Below the pieces are notes generated by a model. That model saw only the letters and a program-made list of their open reading frames with translations, did no database searches and was not told where the DNA came from. Positions 18,070 through 27,393 of a DNA stretch of 29,114 nucleotides are shown here, piece by piece. Where the stretch lies: positions 269 through 29,382 of the forward strand of contig RCSS01000456.1 in the NCBI GenBank assembly GCA_004000155.1. Reading direction: 5' to 3'. The translations under genes and the position numbers were made by a program. The stretch is from Tubulinosema ratisbonensis (taxonomy: Eukaryota > Microsporidia > Tubulinosematidae). Each line of letters opens with the position of its first letter. Position 1 is the first letter of the stretch.

Positions 18070-18852
18070 TTATCTTATTTTTTCTGGTAAAGCTAATAAT
18101 TTATCATCCTCAATAAAATGATTATCATCATATAAAATAGCAATCTCAAAATTATCAACAATCACTCCTATACTTTTACTCTTCACAAACTCATAAATAA
18201 GTCTTAAAAAATATTCATTTATACACTCACCATTCCTTACAATCATATCAGTGTTCTTAAAACCTACCTTAATCCCTTCACACATTTGTAAATTTTCATC
18301 ACAAAAATATGTTTTATGAAAATATTTTATCAAAAAATTCTCTTCTTTTTTTACAACAATAAAATCTTTGAAAATAAAATAATTTGATAAATAATTAAAA
18401 ATTAAAGATTGGTAATTTAAATTTGTAATTGCTTCGTTAAAAAATATTTTTTCTTTTTTGCAACAAACAGGGAGTGCATTTTTATGCACTAAAAAATAAA
18501 AATCTGCTAGAAAAATTGTACTTTCCTTAAAATTTGTAAATAAGGTTGGTTTGATTGGAATGTGGCAGGTATAACTGTCAATTAATTCTATAAAATTCTC
18601 TCTTGGCATCCTTTTAATGTATTTGTACTTGTAAGGGTTGTTGTGTATACATTTTAGTAATATTTCTTTATCTTCTGATTTATAAGTTAGTTTGGGTAGG
18701 ATGTATGGTACACCAGAAACAATTGTTGTGTTGTTGAGTTTTTCTATCTTTTTAGAAGATGGTACTATCATTTTATAACACTTTAAAGTGTTTTCTTTAT
18801 CAGAAAAGTAACAGTACAATTTGTTCAAATCTTCTGAAAATTCTAAAATCAT
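18070..18852 (-). CDS. Unknown 260-residue soluble protein
   Basis: A complete frame with normal, balanced composition for this genome and no obvious membrane helix. I do not recognise it with confidence. The segment around residues 108-160 (FYFLVHKNALPVCC...NEAITNLNYQSLIFNYLSNYFIF) loosely resembles the tRNA-splicing endonuclease subunit Sen54, where a helix with FLLxxGALxV is followed by a winged-helix 'Y..YaYLKRxGY' segment. The C-terminal 60 residues (IGVIVDNFEIAILYDD) could form the strand-rich end of such a fold. This is speculative. It is divergently transcribed from SF3B1 over a 43-bp shared upstream region, with AAATTT directly before its ATG. Confidence 0.6.
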   Translation of the reverse strand: MILEFSEDLNKLYCYFSDKENTLKCYKMIVPSSKKIEKLNNTTIVSGVPYILPKLTYKSEDKEILLKCIHNNPYKYKYIKRMPRENFIELIDSYTCHIPIKPTLFTNFKESTIFLADFYFLVHKNALPVCCKKEKIFFNEAITNLNYQSLIFNYLSNYFIFKDFIVVKKEENFLIKYFHKTYFCDENLQMCEGIKVGFKNTDMIVRNGECINEYFLRLIYEFVKSKSIGVIVDNFEIAILYDDNHFIEDDKLLALPEKIR

Positions 18853-18895
18853 AAATTTATGCTTTTATTTTTTAATTTAAAATTTAATTGAATTT
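18853..18895. promoter_or_regulatory. 43-bp bidirectional promoter region
   Basis: All transcription signals for two divergent genes must lie in, or extend into the genes beyond, these 43 bases. AAATTT elements flank both start codons: AAATTT-ATG reading minus at 18852, and AAAATTTAATTGAATTT-ATG reading plus at 18896. No CCC motif is present on either side. Confidence 0.5.
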
Positions 18896-20881
18896 ATGGA
18901 AGTAAACGAAGCATTAAATTTTATAAAAGAAAATTTTAGATTTCATAAATCAACTAAACAAATAATTTATTTACTTTACACTACTGATAAGCATAAAACA
19001 ATTATTAAACAGTTAAAAAAAGATATTGTTCATTTAGAAGTAATTTTAGAATTAGTAACACAGAACATACCTAATAAAGTTAAGAAAACACTTATTAAGT
19101 ATCTAACAGAGATTATTCCACCAGAAGAATTGGTTAAAAAGTATGTTTTTACTTTTACTGTTTTGAATTTGTTAGATGACAAAATTTTATCAAAGTTTTC
19201 TTTAGAAAAAATGATTTTTTTGACATCTGAAAAATTGTACTTTGTTCCTAAACTGATTTATGCATTGGTAAAATATTATTCTTTTACTGAATTGGTGGTT
19301 TATTTTAATAAAATATCACCCTTAACTTTATTGGATGCCTTTATTTTGGTGTTTAAAGACAAAGAAATAGAAAAAAACAACTTAATTCCCTTCGTATTAA
19401 ACCTACTTTCTAACAACAAATACAACAAAAAAAATATTTTGTATTCTTTGCTTTTTAATTGCACATATAAATCAAAAGAGCTTGACACTTTGTTTTATAA
19501 ACTTTATAAACCAAAAAACCTAAGAATACTTTCTTTTTACAAAAGTAAAAATGAAGAATTAATTGATTTTTTACTTTTGGAAAAAGATCCGGTAATTTTT
19601 TACAAATCTTTGCTAAGAATTCATGCAAATTTAAAAAAAGAAAAAGTTTTTTTAATAATTCATCAAAAAATGAATTTAATTTTACAAAATGACCCAACAA
19701 CACTTTTTAAAAAAATAAAAGTAAAATTTAACTTTGAAGAAATCAAATATTTTTTAGAAAATGAGCGAACAAAAGAAAAAATTTTAAAAATTATAGATAA
19801 ATCAGATTTACATTTTAATGAAGAAGAACTAAACCAATATTACAAATTAATATTCAATAATCTTCATTTTATAAAAAGTAATTTTGCTAAATTAATGCTT
19901 CCTCTAACTGAAAGAAAAAATATTTCAATTTTAATCTCACATTTTATTGAACAAAGAAATTTTTTTTATTTAAGTATTTTGTATGATTTTTTAATTTTAG
20001 AAGAAAAAAGAAATTTAAATTTATTAGCAATTGAATTATTGCTAATAAATGAAGAAGTAATTTATTATTTGCATAAATCAATTAATAATTCATTAAACCA
20101 AGATTTTATTCTTAAAAAAATGGTAATTTTAATTAGAAATAATTTGGATTATAAATTAATAAAATTACTAAACAAACTAAAAATAGACAATAAAAAAGAA
20201 TTTTATTTTATTGGTAAAGAAATAATTGATAATTTATTATCAATTAATAAGAAATTTCTAAATGAAATTTCTTTTTTTTTAGAGAAAATTAGTTTTTTTC
20301 ATACAAAAATTTATGATTTAATTTTAGAAAATTTAAGCTCAGCTGACAATGAAACAAGAAAAAGAAGTGTGTTAATTTTTACTAATTTTAATTTACAAAC
20401 CATAATACCTATTTTAATAAAAGAATACACCAAACCAAACTTAAAACTAAAGCTTAGCATTTTAAAACTATTAAAGAAATTCTGTGTAAAAAAAGAAACT
20501 TTTATTTTCAGAAGAATCTTTTTAAATTTCTTAATTCATGCACTTTCACAAAATGATTTAGTTTTTAATACGAATGGCTTAAAATTAAGTAAAGAATTAA
20601 TACAACATTTACAAAGAAATGAACTAATTAGTGTATTAGAATTAGTTTTTATGTATATTTTTAGTAGTAATACTTTAGTTTCACAATTAGTTATTGATAA
20701 TATTACTTTATTAAGTGATAAATTAGGTGTAGAAATAGTTTATTCTTATTTGGTACAAGGATTATATCATCCATCAAAAAAGGTGTATCAAAAATATAAT
20801 TTTATCTTTGATATTTTAAAAAGTATTGACAAAGAAACTATTGATCAATTACATTTACCGATTATTGAACATTATGATTAA
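18896..20881 (+). CDS. Splicing factor 3B subunit 1 homologue (SF3B1/Hsh155)
   Basis: A 661-residue, all-helical HEAT-repeat protein. SF3B1 is the U2 snRNP subunit that clamps the intron branch-point helix in the nucleus. The diagnostic part is the C-terminus. SDKLGVEIVYSYLVQGLYHPSK (about 607-628, with key residues G, Y, L, QGL-HP, K) aligns with the conserved final repeats of SF3B1, where the corresponding motif is LQGLFHPARKV. Upstream, DNETRKRSVLIFTNF and the LVFNTNGLKLSKELI region fit helical repeats of the same superhelix. It is about half the length of human SF3B1 (1304 aa) and lacks the long N-terminal U2AF-ligand region. Its presence agrees with the intron at 5428-5494. It could be another HEAT protein, but the C-terminal match makes this unlikely. 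Confidence 0.72.
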   Translation: MEVNEALNFIKENFRFHKSTKQIIYLLYTTDKHKTIIKQLKKDIVHLEVILELVTQNIPNKVKKTLIKYLTEIIPPEELVKKYVFTFTVLNLLDDKILSKFSLEKMIFLTSEKLYFVPKLIYALVKYYSFTELVVYFNKISPLTLLDAFILVFKDKEIEKNNLIPFVLNLLSNNKYNKKNILYSLLFNCTYKSKELDTLFYKLYKPKNLRILSFYKSKNEELIDFLLLEKDPVIFYKSLLRIHANLKKEKVFLIIHQKMNLILQNDPTTLFKKIKVKFNFEEIKYFLENERTKEKILKIIDKSDLHFNEEELNQYYKLIFNNLHFIKSNFAKLMLPLTERKNISILISHFIEQRNFFYLSILYDFLILEEKRNLNLLAIELLLINEEVIYYLHKSINNSLNQDFILKKMVILIRNNLDYKLIKLLNKLKIDNKKEFYFIGKEIIDNLLSINKKFLNEISFFLEKISFFHTKIYDLILENLSSADNETRKRSVLIFTNFNLQTIIPILIKEYTKPNLKLKLSILKLLKKFCVKKETFIFRRIFLNFLIHALSQNDLVFNTNGLKLSKELIQHLQRNELISVLELVFMYIFSSNTLVSQLVIDNITLLSDKLGVEIVYSYLVQGLYHPSKKVYQKYNFIFDILKSIDKETIDQLHLPIIEHYD

Positions 20882-21040
20882 AATCAAAATATTAAATATT
20901 TAAAAATTAAAATTAAAATTAAAATATGAAAAATTAAAATAAAAATTAAAATAAAAATTAAAATTAAAATAAAAATAAAAATAAAAATAAAATAAAAATA
21001 AAAATTTTAAATTAAAATTAAAATTAAAATTAAAATTTAT
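20882..21040. repeat. AAAATT/AAAAAT microsatellite tract
   Basis: Runs of AAAATT and AAAAT units with A-rich interruptions fill the gap between SF3B1 and the next small ORF. This is a low-complexity expansion with no other signal. Confidence 0.85.
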
Positions 21041-21058
21041 AATTTTTTTATTCCTCCA

Positions 21059-21226
21059 ATGTCTCAAATACCACACAAAAAAATTAATAAACTACTCCGC
21101 GCAACGAAATATAAAAAAGGTGCAATAAAATCAAGAGTAGACATGTTAACAAAAGAGTTTAATAAAGAAATAGTGGAAGGATTTCAAGAAACATTTGGTA
21201 AAAAACAAAAAAGAAGAAAAAAATAA
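21059..21226 (+). CDS. Small basic 55-residue protein
   Basis: Starts MSQIPHKKINKLLRATKYKK and ends GKKQKRRKK. The composition differs from spacer translations: it has charged residues spread through predicted helices (SRVDMLTKEFNKEIVEGF), and CGC/GCG and GAG/GTG codons rare in noncoding DNA here. The start is preceded by TTTTTTATTCCTCCA. The basic C-terminal tail suggests nuclear or nucleolar targeting or nucleic-acid binding. The helix spacing faintly recalls the first two helices of a small histone-fold protein such as CENP-X, but the third helix is missing, so I do not assign it. It ends 14 bp before the convergent LCB2 gene's stop. Confidence 0.6.
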   Translation: MSQIPHKKINKLLRATKYKKGAIKSRVDMLTKEFNKEIVEGFQETFGKKQKRRKK

Positions 21227-21240
21227 ATTAATTAATTTTT

Positions 21241-22665
21241 TTATTTTTTTAAGATATTCATTCCTAAAAGTTTTCCTGCATGGTTTATAATTGAGATTGC
21301 TATGTCTATGTCCTCTTTGGTATGGTAATAAGATAAACATAATCTGACCCTGCTGGTTATTACTGGAGTAGCAGGATAACCTACAACNACCACTGCTAAC
21401 CCTTTTTCATAACAAAGTGAAGAAAACTCACCAATTTTGCCTGGATGAAATATTAAAACTGGTATCACCGGTGAGACTAAATCACCAAAAACTACGTATC
21501 CCAATTCTATTAACCTTTTTCTCATATAAGCTGAGTTTTTCATTAATTGAGAAGGATAATTTTTTCCTTCGCCATATTTTAAATCTTTTAAACATTCTAA
21601 TATTTGTTTTGCCACCAAAGGAGAAAGTTGTTCTCCAAATTTGCTAAGATCACTTTTCTTTCTTAAGAAATTAATTATCTTTTTAGAAGAGGCTATGTAA
21701 CCTCCCATCCCTGCAAAACTTTTACTAAAAGTACCCATTAACATGTCAATATCATCAAAATTAACTTTGCTGTGTTCACAAATACCTCTTCCTGTCTCTC
21801 CTATTGCTCCTATCGAATGTGCCTCATCAATAAAAATATAAAATTTGTATTTGTTTTTTAGTAAAACCAATTCTTGTAAATTAAGGATGGTTCCTTCCAT
21901 CGAATAAATTCCTTCTACCAAAACAAAGATTCTTTTCCATGGCTTTAAAGTTTTTGGTTGACCNTGCGCTATTTCTTTTCTTAAAATTTTTTCTAAAGCA
22001 TCCATATTGTTATGTGGGAATGTTTTGATTGTTGCACCGCTTAGTTTTGCACCTGTGATAATACTTTTATGATTTAATTCATCAGATAAAATCAGATCTC
22101 CNTCTGCAGTAAAATTTGGGATAGCACCTGAATTAGTGCCATANCCCATAGAGAAAATCATACAATCTTCTTTTTTTAAGAAATCTGCTAGTTCATTTTC
22201 TAATTCTCTTACTATTGGATGTGTACCCATGTCAGTTTGGGTGCCCGCAAGTGAAATAGGAATATTTTTAAATGCTTCTCTCACCAATTCATTCACAACA
22301 GATTCTTTACTCGCGTAACCCAAATAATTATAAGACCCAAAATTCATTAACAACACATTTCTTCCATTAGTTTTGTCAATCTCACTCTTTTTTTCAAACT
22401 TTCTTTCTAAAACTTCTATGTACTTAGAAGGAAATTTTGTAATAGGTCTGTTAAATACATCACTAATTTCTGTGTAACATCTTCGTATAAAAAATGATTC
22501 TATCCTTGAAATTATTGGATTAAATCCATTAATTTTTTTAAATAGAAATAAATCATTACAGAATAAATAATCATATAAATCTTTAAGGTTCCCTAATATT
22601 ATGCCAAATAAATANGATAAGTAGACTGTAGTCATGGTTGTTAAAGGTACTTGTTCTAGTTTCAT
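21241..22665 (-). CDS. LCB2: Serine palmitoyltransferase catalytic subunit (LCB2-type)
   Basis: A 474-residue PLP-dependent alpha-oxoamine synthase. Serine palmitoyltransferase condenses serine with palmitoyl-CoA to 3-ketosphinganine in the ER membrane, the first step of sphingolipid synthesis. Visible features: an N-terminal membrane segment (about 11-28), [11 protein letters not shown] (108-118), [10 protein letters not shown] (141-150), the DELNHKS motif with the PLP-stacking histidine (195-201), IDEAHSIGA (279-287) with the PLP-binding aspartate, and the lysine that forms the PLP Schiff base in [13 protein letters not shown] (K315). The active-site lysine distinguishes LCB2 from the inactive LCB1 partner. 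The length is close to, but somewhat shorter than, yeast Lcb2 (561 aa), with the N-terminus shortened. Five isolated N bases fall in the gene (21387, 21964, 22102, 22144, 22615), each blurring one residue. The partner LCB1 is not in this window. Confidence 0.93.
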   Translation of the reverse strand: MKLEQVPLTTMTTVYLXYLFGIILGNLKDLYDYLFCNDLFLFKKINGFNPIISRIESFFIRRCYTEISDVFNRPITKFPSKYIEVLERKFEKKSEIDKTNGRNVLLMNFGSYNYLGYASKESVVNELVREAFKNIPISLAGTQTDMGTHPIVRELENELADFLKKEDCMIFSMXYGTNSGAIPNFTAXGDLILSDELNHKSIITGAKLSGATIKTFPHNNMDALEKILRKEIAXGQPKTLKPWKRIFVLVEGIYSMEGTILNLQELVLLKNKYKFYIFIDEAHSIGAIGETGRGICEHSKVNFDDIDMLMGTFSKSFAGMGGYIASSKKIINFLRKKSDLSKFGEQLSPLVAKQILECLKDLKYGEGKNYPSQLMKNSAYMRKRLIELGYVVFGDLVSPVIPVLIFHPGKIGEFSSLCYEKGLAVXVVGYPATPVITSRVRLCLSYYHTKEDIDIAISIINHAGKLLGMNILKK

Positions 22666-24380
22666 GCTTGTTTATTTTTATTTTTTTTCTATAAAATGTT
22701 ACAAATAAAAATATTTGGTTTTTTTATTTATTTTTTTTATGATTTTGATTATAAATTAATGTNAATATTTTATACTTAAATAAATTATCAAAACAAAACT
22801 TTATTGAATACTTCTTTAAAAACAAAGTGATCCATCAAGGATGGATCACTTAAAAAGAATTAAAGAATGCCCCATATTATCTATAACAAGAATATTGCTG
22901 GTAAATTAGAGCTTAAAAAAAGTTTAAAAAAATTGAGAAAATAGTTAGCAATTATAAATTTTTTGATCTTAATAGTTATTTAGAAATAATAACAATTATA
23001 TATGGGTGGAAATTAGCAAGCAAATAATTTACCAATAAATTATAAAATTGAAATATTTGATTTCTTATTTTGAAAGTAAAATACATAAAAGTTTTTATTA
23101 AGAACGATTTTACGACTATTTGTGCATTGTTAATTAAATATAAACTATTTTTTATTTGATAACAACAAAAACAGATTTATACAAATTACAGCATAAATAT
23201 TTACACAAGATATAGCCAAAAGATATAATATCTATAAATTTCTTTTTTCGCCTAAATGAAAATGTACAGGAATATATGTTTAATAAAAGCACTGTTTTCC
23301 TCTCTTTTTCTATAATAAATTTTACATAATCAACTAACATTTGAACCTTTTTTTATATTTATCATGTATTTTCAACATAAAAAAGATTCTCCATTATTTT
23401 CTTATGTTCTATAAAAATTCATTAAAGTAGTGTTTATTTTATTTAAATTTATAACAAATAAATGACATTGATTTTTTTTCAAATAAGTTATCTAAATTTC
23501 AGTTTTACAAATCCTAATTTTTGGATAAATATTAATTCATATTTTTAAATCGAAAAAATTAAAAAAAACAAATAATTTATCTGACGAATAATGTTGATTT
23601 TCAATGATTTATTCTATTTGTCTCTGGATAATAAATCTAAGCTTCTTTTGTGGTTCAATTTTTTTAGGTTGTATCTTTTAATATATTGACATATTTGAAA
23701 ATTTTATACAATTATAATGAAAAATAATGAGGAGTTAAAGTAAAAGGATCAGTTAGGTCAAAACACCTGCATACGCAATTTTATTATACATCACAATTTC
23801 ATGTATCTATTCGGTTACCTTTTCTGATGTTGTGAGTTGTTTTCTATTTAGCTAAATTCAAACAAGACTATTTAGAGAACAAGCCGCTTTTTCGACTTGT
23901 AGGGTAATTCTGAGAATATAAGAAGCTGATTAATCTTTTGTTCAAAATTATTTAAATCTAATTATATGTGTCATGAAATAATGACATATTTTATTTAATT
24001 TAATTACAAATATTTAAAAAAAGATTTATTACCCCATAAGAATCAGAATGAGAGATAGAAGACCAACACAGAATCAAAAAAGCTAATAAGACAAGAATAA
24101 AACGTATTCAAGTAAAATTTTTATATCAAAACCTAGAAGATACCGTCATCCTGGGACAAATTTAAATATGTTTTTAATTTAAGAATAGAATTAATGCTCG
24201 TGTCAGGAAATCAATAACAAAGAAAAGTTAAATCTATTATCCGGTCATTTGTTCAAATATTATCTAAAAATACAACATATAAAATTACCGTTAAAAAAAT
24301 AATATAAAAACCAATCCTAAAATCTATCATAAAAAAGGTACAAAAATATATTAAACAACCTGTTAACGAACAATGTGAAA
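22666..24380. other. Spacer with a hairpin, no supported gene
   Basis: About 1.7 kb. It contains the perfect 12-bp hairpin at 22825-22851. The stretch 23580-24160 has a few less AT-rich islands (around 23750-23900), but I find no continuous frame, transposase motif or RNA fold to name. Confidence 0.5.
22825..22851. repeat. 12-bp perfect hairpin with 3-base loop
   Basis: AAGTGATCCATC (22825-22836) and GATGGATCACTT (22840-22851) pair perfectly around an AAG loop. Imperfect TTCTTT/AAAGAA pairing can extend the stem outward. It is upstream of LCB2, so it is not that gene's terminator. Confidence 0.85.
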
Positions 24381-24518
24381 GGCTCGCAGTATCTTAAGCT
24401 ATACCTAAGTATGTGAAACATATTTTATCGTATGTTTCCGTCGACTAGGTATAAATATTCTTATAAAGAAGGTATAGCGAAAAGATCTTCGTATGGATTT
24501 CCCATCCCTAGGCAACAA
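24381..24518 (+). repeat. Dispersed structured repeat, copy C
   Basis: Very similar to copy B from GGCTCGCAGTATC onward; the 5' 60 bases of B are missing. Helices: GCTATACCT/AGGTATAGC (24398-24406/24470-24478), GAAACATA/TATGTTTC with a TTTTATCG loop (24415-24422/24431-24438), and GGAT/ATCC with a TTCCC loop (24495-24498/24504-24507). It ends CCTAGGCAAC plus eight A residues. ATACCTA can also pair with TAGGTAT (24446-24452), as in copy B. Confidence 0.85.
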
Positions 24519-24913
24519 AAAAAATTACGGAACACTGTTTTGAAAATACCACAATTTTTTATATAAAAAAGTAAAATCACTTTATATTCCAAATTTTTTT
24601 CATAACATCATTAAATTTATCTTTTAATTTTAGTAATTCTTTATCACAAAATATCATACTTCTTAAAATTCTTTTTTTTTCTGCAAATCTTAAATATATG
24701 CGATTAAAATTATGCGCAAAAATATAACACATACTTTAAAATAAAACTTAAGTTAATTGAACTTAAAGATGAGTAATAAATAAAACAATGTTTTATAAAT
24801 CAATATATTAAAATCTAATATTTAAATTCATTACCTATTAAATCACTTTTGAATAAATATTACCAAACCATTTTTAAAAATACCAATTATTAAATTTAAT
24901 CACAATTTTATTT
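24519..24913. other. AT-rich spacer
   Basis: About 400 bp between repeat copy C and the end of the coiled-coil gene. Nothing is recognised. Confidence 0.5.
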
Positions 24914-26566
24914 TTATAAGAAATTACTATCTTCATCCAAAACCTTGCTCTCTCTCTCTTTCTTGATCCTTTCCAATTCATTCTCTAATTCATTAAATTT
25001 GTCTTTTAAGTTATCAGTCCTTTTTAACATTTCTTTAAATGATTTTGTGGTAGAAATTGATTTAATTTCTTCATTTTCTAAATTTAATTTAGATTCCTCT
25101 TTAAAATTAAACTTAGAATCATTTTCTATTCTCTTATTACTTATTTTTTCATCGATTGATTTAAAAATATCATCAGCGCCTAAGCTTAAAAATTCTATTG
25201 TTTCNNCTANNCTTANNNNTTCTNTTGTTTCNTCTNTNNTCNTTTNNTNNTTNTNATTNTAATNNTNTATTTCTTNTAATNTTNTTTCTNCTTTCAATCT
25301 TTCTNNTCTNNTTTNTTCNTTNAATCTTTCTTCTNTNAGCCTTTNTTCNNTTAATCTTTCTTCTTTNANNCTTTCTTCCNTTAANNTTTCTTCCCTNAAT
25401 CTTTCTTCNTTTANTCTTTCTTCNNTTATTNTTTCTTCTTTTATTCTTTCTTCTTTTAATCTTTCTTCTTCAGTTTTTTCTTCTTTTGGTAGATAATCTT
25501 TTTTAACCTCATAATCATTTTCATCTGATATATTAAATTTGTTAAACTTAGTAAAAAATGAATAATTATTTTCTCTTCTTTTGTTATTTGGTGTATAAAA
25601 TTTATATTTTTCAACATCATCTTCATTTTTGTTGAAAGAAAAGAATTTTTCATCTTCTTTATTTTTATTTTGATTGTTAAAAAAGTAATCTTCTCTTTTC
25701 TTGATTTGAGGATTAAAAAAGTAATCTTCTTTTTTCTTGTTTTTATCATGAAAACAGGATTCTTTGTTGTATTTTCTTTTTATTTCATCTATTTTACTCT
25801 TGAAATCATCTACTTTGCTCTCTTTCTTTAAATATTTGTCAACAAATTTTTCTTTAATTTCTTCTCTTGATAAATTTTCCAATTCTTTTCTTTGATTTTC
25901 ATTTTCATTACACAATTTTTGCAAATCTTTCTTTATTTTTTCTAATTCACTCTTCTCCTTTTCCAATTCTTTTACCTTTTTACTCAATTTTTCTTTACTT
26001 TTTTTATATTTCTTTTTGTATGATTTATATTTTAANANAGTATCATCAGGTGAAATCAATTTACTGAGCTCATCATTCAAAATTGAAATACTTTTTTCTT
26101 TCTGTTCTAATTTTTTCTTAAGTACACCATTCTCAATTTTTAATTCTTTGATTTCCAAGCTTTCTTGTTTTATTTTCGGCGATTCTTTTAGAAATTCTTT
26201 TAGTTTGTTGATCTCTTCCCTTGAATGTGCAACTAAAACTTTGTTCTCTATTTCTAATTCTTCCTCTTTTTTTCTCAGTCTATCGATAGAAGCTTGTAAT
26301 TCTTGGTTTATAGTTTTGAGTGTCAAGGTTGTATTCTTCTCATTCAACAGTTTTTNTTCCATTTCTTTGAGTTCTGATTTTATCTTTTGCGAAAGAAAGT
26401 CTTGTTGGTCTAAAAGCTCTTTTTTTAGTCTGTCTCTTTCATCAGAAATCTCCTTTAAGGTTTCTTTTAAAGTGTTGAATGAGTAACTTTGGATTGGGAT
26501 TGTTTTATGTGGTGGATGGTAAAATGATTGTAATTCTTTTGCTATGTCTGTTTCTTCTTTTTCCAT
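24914..26566 (-). CDS. Long coiled-coil protein with EERLK-type repeat
   Basis: About 550 residues. Residues 30-260 are a long coiled coil rich in E, K and L (SDERDRLKKELLDQQ..., ELEKEKSELEKIKKDL). Next comes a linker with short repeats of KKKEDYFF/KKREDYFF (about 268-300) and an asparagine-rich stretch. Residues about 365-455 are a tandem pentapeptide repeat of the EERLK/EERIK kind, probably a single charged alpha-helix, and many of its bases are undetermined. A short C-terminal coiled coil (FKEMLKRTDNLKDKFNELENELERIKKERE) ends the chain. There is no signal peptide or membrane helix. A cytoskeletal, scaffold or tethering role is plausible, but nothing specific can be named. True length is uncertain because the repeat is unresolved. 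Confidence 0.75.
   Translation of the reverse strand: MEKEETDIAKELQSFYHPPHKTIPIQSYSFNTLKETLKEISDERDRLKKELLDQQDFLSQKIKSELKEMEXKLLNEKNTTLTLKTINQELQASIDRLRKKEEELEIENKVLVAHSREEINKLKEFLKESPKIKQESLEIKELKIENGVLKKKLEQKEKSISILNDELSKLISPDDTXLKYKSYKKKYKKSKEKLSKKVKELEKEKSELEKIKKDLQKLCNENENQRKELENLSREEIKEKFVDKYLKKESKVDDFKSKIDEIKRKYNKESCFHDKNKKKEDYFFNPQIKKREDYFFNNQNKNKEDEKFFSFNKNEDDVEKYKFYTPNNKRRENNYSFFTKFNKFNISDENDYEVKKDYLPKEEKTEEERLKEERIKEEXIXEERXXEERXREEXLXEEXXKEERLXEXRXXEERXXEXXRXERLKXEXXLXEIXXXNXXXXXXXXETXEXXXXXETIEFLSLGADDIFKSIDEKISNKRIENDSKFNFKEESKLNLENEEIKSISTTKSFKEMLKRTDNLKDKFNELENELERIKKERESKVLDEDSNFL
25205..25480. repeat. 15-bp coding minisatellite, largely unresolved
   Basis: On the plus strand, units of roughly TTTAATCTTTCTTCT recur every 15 bases, encoding EERLK on the minus strand. 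Most N bases of the window cluster here. The edge towards 25480 is clean and gives the unit; the edge towards 25205 is almost entirely ambiguous. Confidence 0.85.
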
Positions 26567-26611
26567 TTTTTATACAAAAAAATAGTTTAAATAAAAAATT
26601 NCATAAATCTT

Positions 26612-27393
26612 TTAATTGGGATTTATGATCACAATAATATTTTTATCTTTTAATAAATGGCGAAACGCTCTAAAATATGATAATTCGTTTTTTTCTTCAT
26701 AAAAATATAAATAATTGGTACAATTTTTACTATAATTTATGTGAACAGTATAAAGTTTGTAGAAATCCCTAGGAACAGATTTAAATGTACCATCAGATAA
26801 AGTTGTTGTTGCTTTGATCATTTATTCAACTGTTTATCTGCGTAAAAAAATTTAACCCTCTCTTTATCATAAATGCCACTATCATATTTTAAAAAAGGCT
26901 TTTCAGCAAGGGTTTTATAAAAAACTTTAGGAATGTAATAACGGCACTCGGTATATAGTTATTAAATTTTGTTTCTTTTTTGAACAATTAAATCATGAAT
27001 AGATTTATATTTTGGAAAAAGCTGTAATGTGTTATCATTCTGTTTGCAGTTATGTTCGTAATAATATCAAGTGTATTTTCGTTCGTTTGTATTCTCTTTT
27101 CTTAAATATCATACAAGGAAAAATTTATTAGCTTAATGTATGTTGGCTGAATTATTGTGTATGTTTCCCATAACAACGTTGTTTAAAGTGTTTGTTAAAA
27201 TCTTCCCTTTGTAGGTTCTAATCTTACACCTCCATTGTCTATGAGTCTTATCTTCTTGTATTAAGTTGTATATGAAATTCTTATATAATAACATTGGCTC
27301 TTTCTTCCTTCTTATTTCTTTAGTCTTTATTAAATAATAAAAATTTTTAGGTAATATTTTTCTGTCGAAAAACGCGTTACACATTGAAAACAA
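26612..27393 (-). pseudogene. Decayed MULE-type transposase with FLYWCH domain
   Basis: Three minus-strand frames together spell the first half of a Mutator-like transposase. 27393-27133 encodes a FLYWCH-type zinc domain (KEPMLLYKNFIYNL, then QWRCK, then NNVVMGN-HNNSAN), in which one expected cysteine and one histidine appear changed (RTY, IHNN). About 27030-26825 encodes a linker (YYIPKVFYKTLAEKPFLKYD...KFFYADKQL) with stop codons at its 5' side. 26821-26612 encodes the start of the DDE domain (TTLSDGTFKSVPRDFYKLYTVHI), with the first catalytic Asp in LSDGTF, then stops. A frameshift separates linker and DDE part. The catalytic second half is missing: the remnant ends 45 bp before the coiled-coil gene's ATG. 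FLYWCH-MULE proteins are common in several microsporidian genomes. This one is not functional. Confidence 0.82.

Noticed and set aside
21146..21340. 64-residue minus-strand frame overlapping the end of LCB2 and the small basic ORF
   Set aside because: Shadow frame lying across two better-supported genes.
23152..23340. 62-residue minus-strand frame
   Set aside because: Spacer-like composition and no supporting context.
24383..24406. Resemblance of GCAGTATCTTAAGCTA to the 5' part of U4 snRNA
   Set aside because: The similarity stops after about 15 bases, the rest does not fold like U4, and several diverged copies in 29 kb argue for a mobile repeat.
24507..24514. GGCAAC near the repeat's end, as in HDV-like ribozymes
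   Set aside because: The order of segments (P1, P3, P1.1) needed for an HDV-like double pseudoknot is not present around it.
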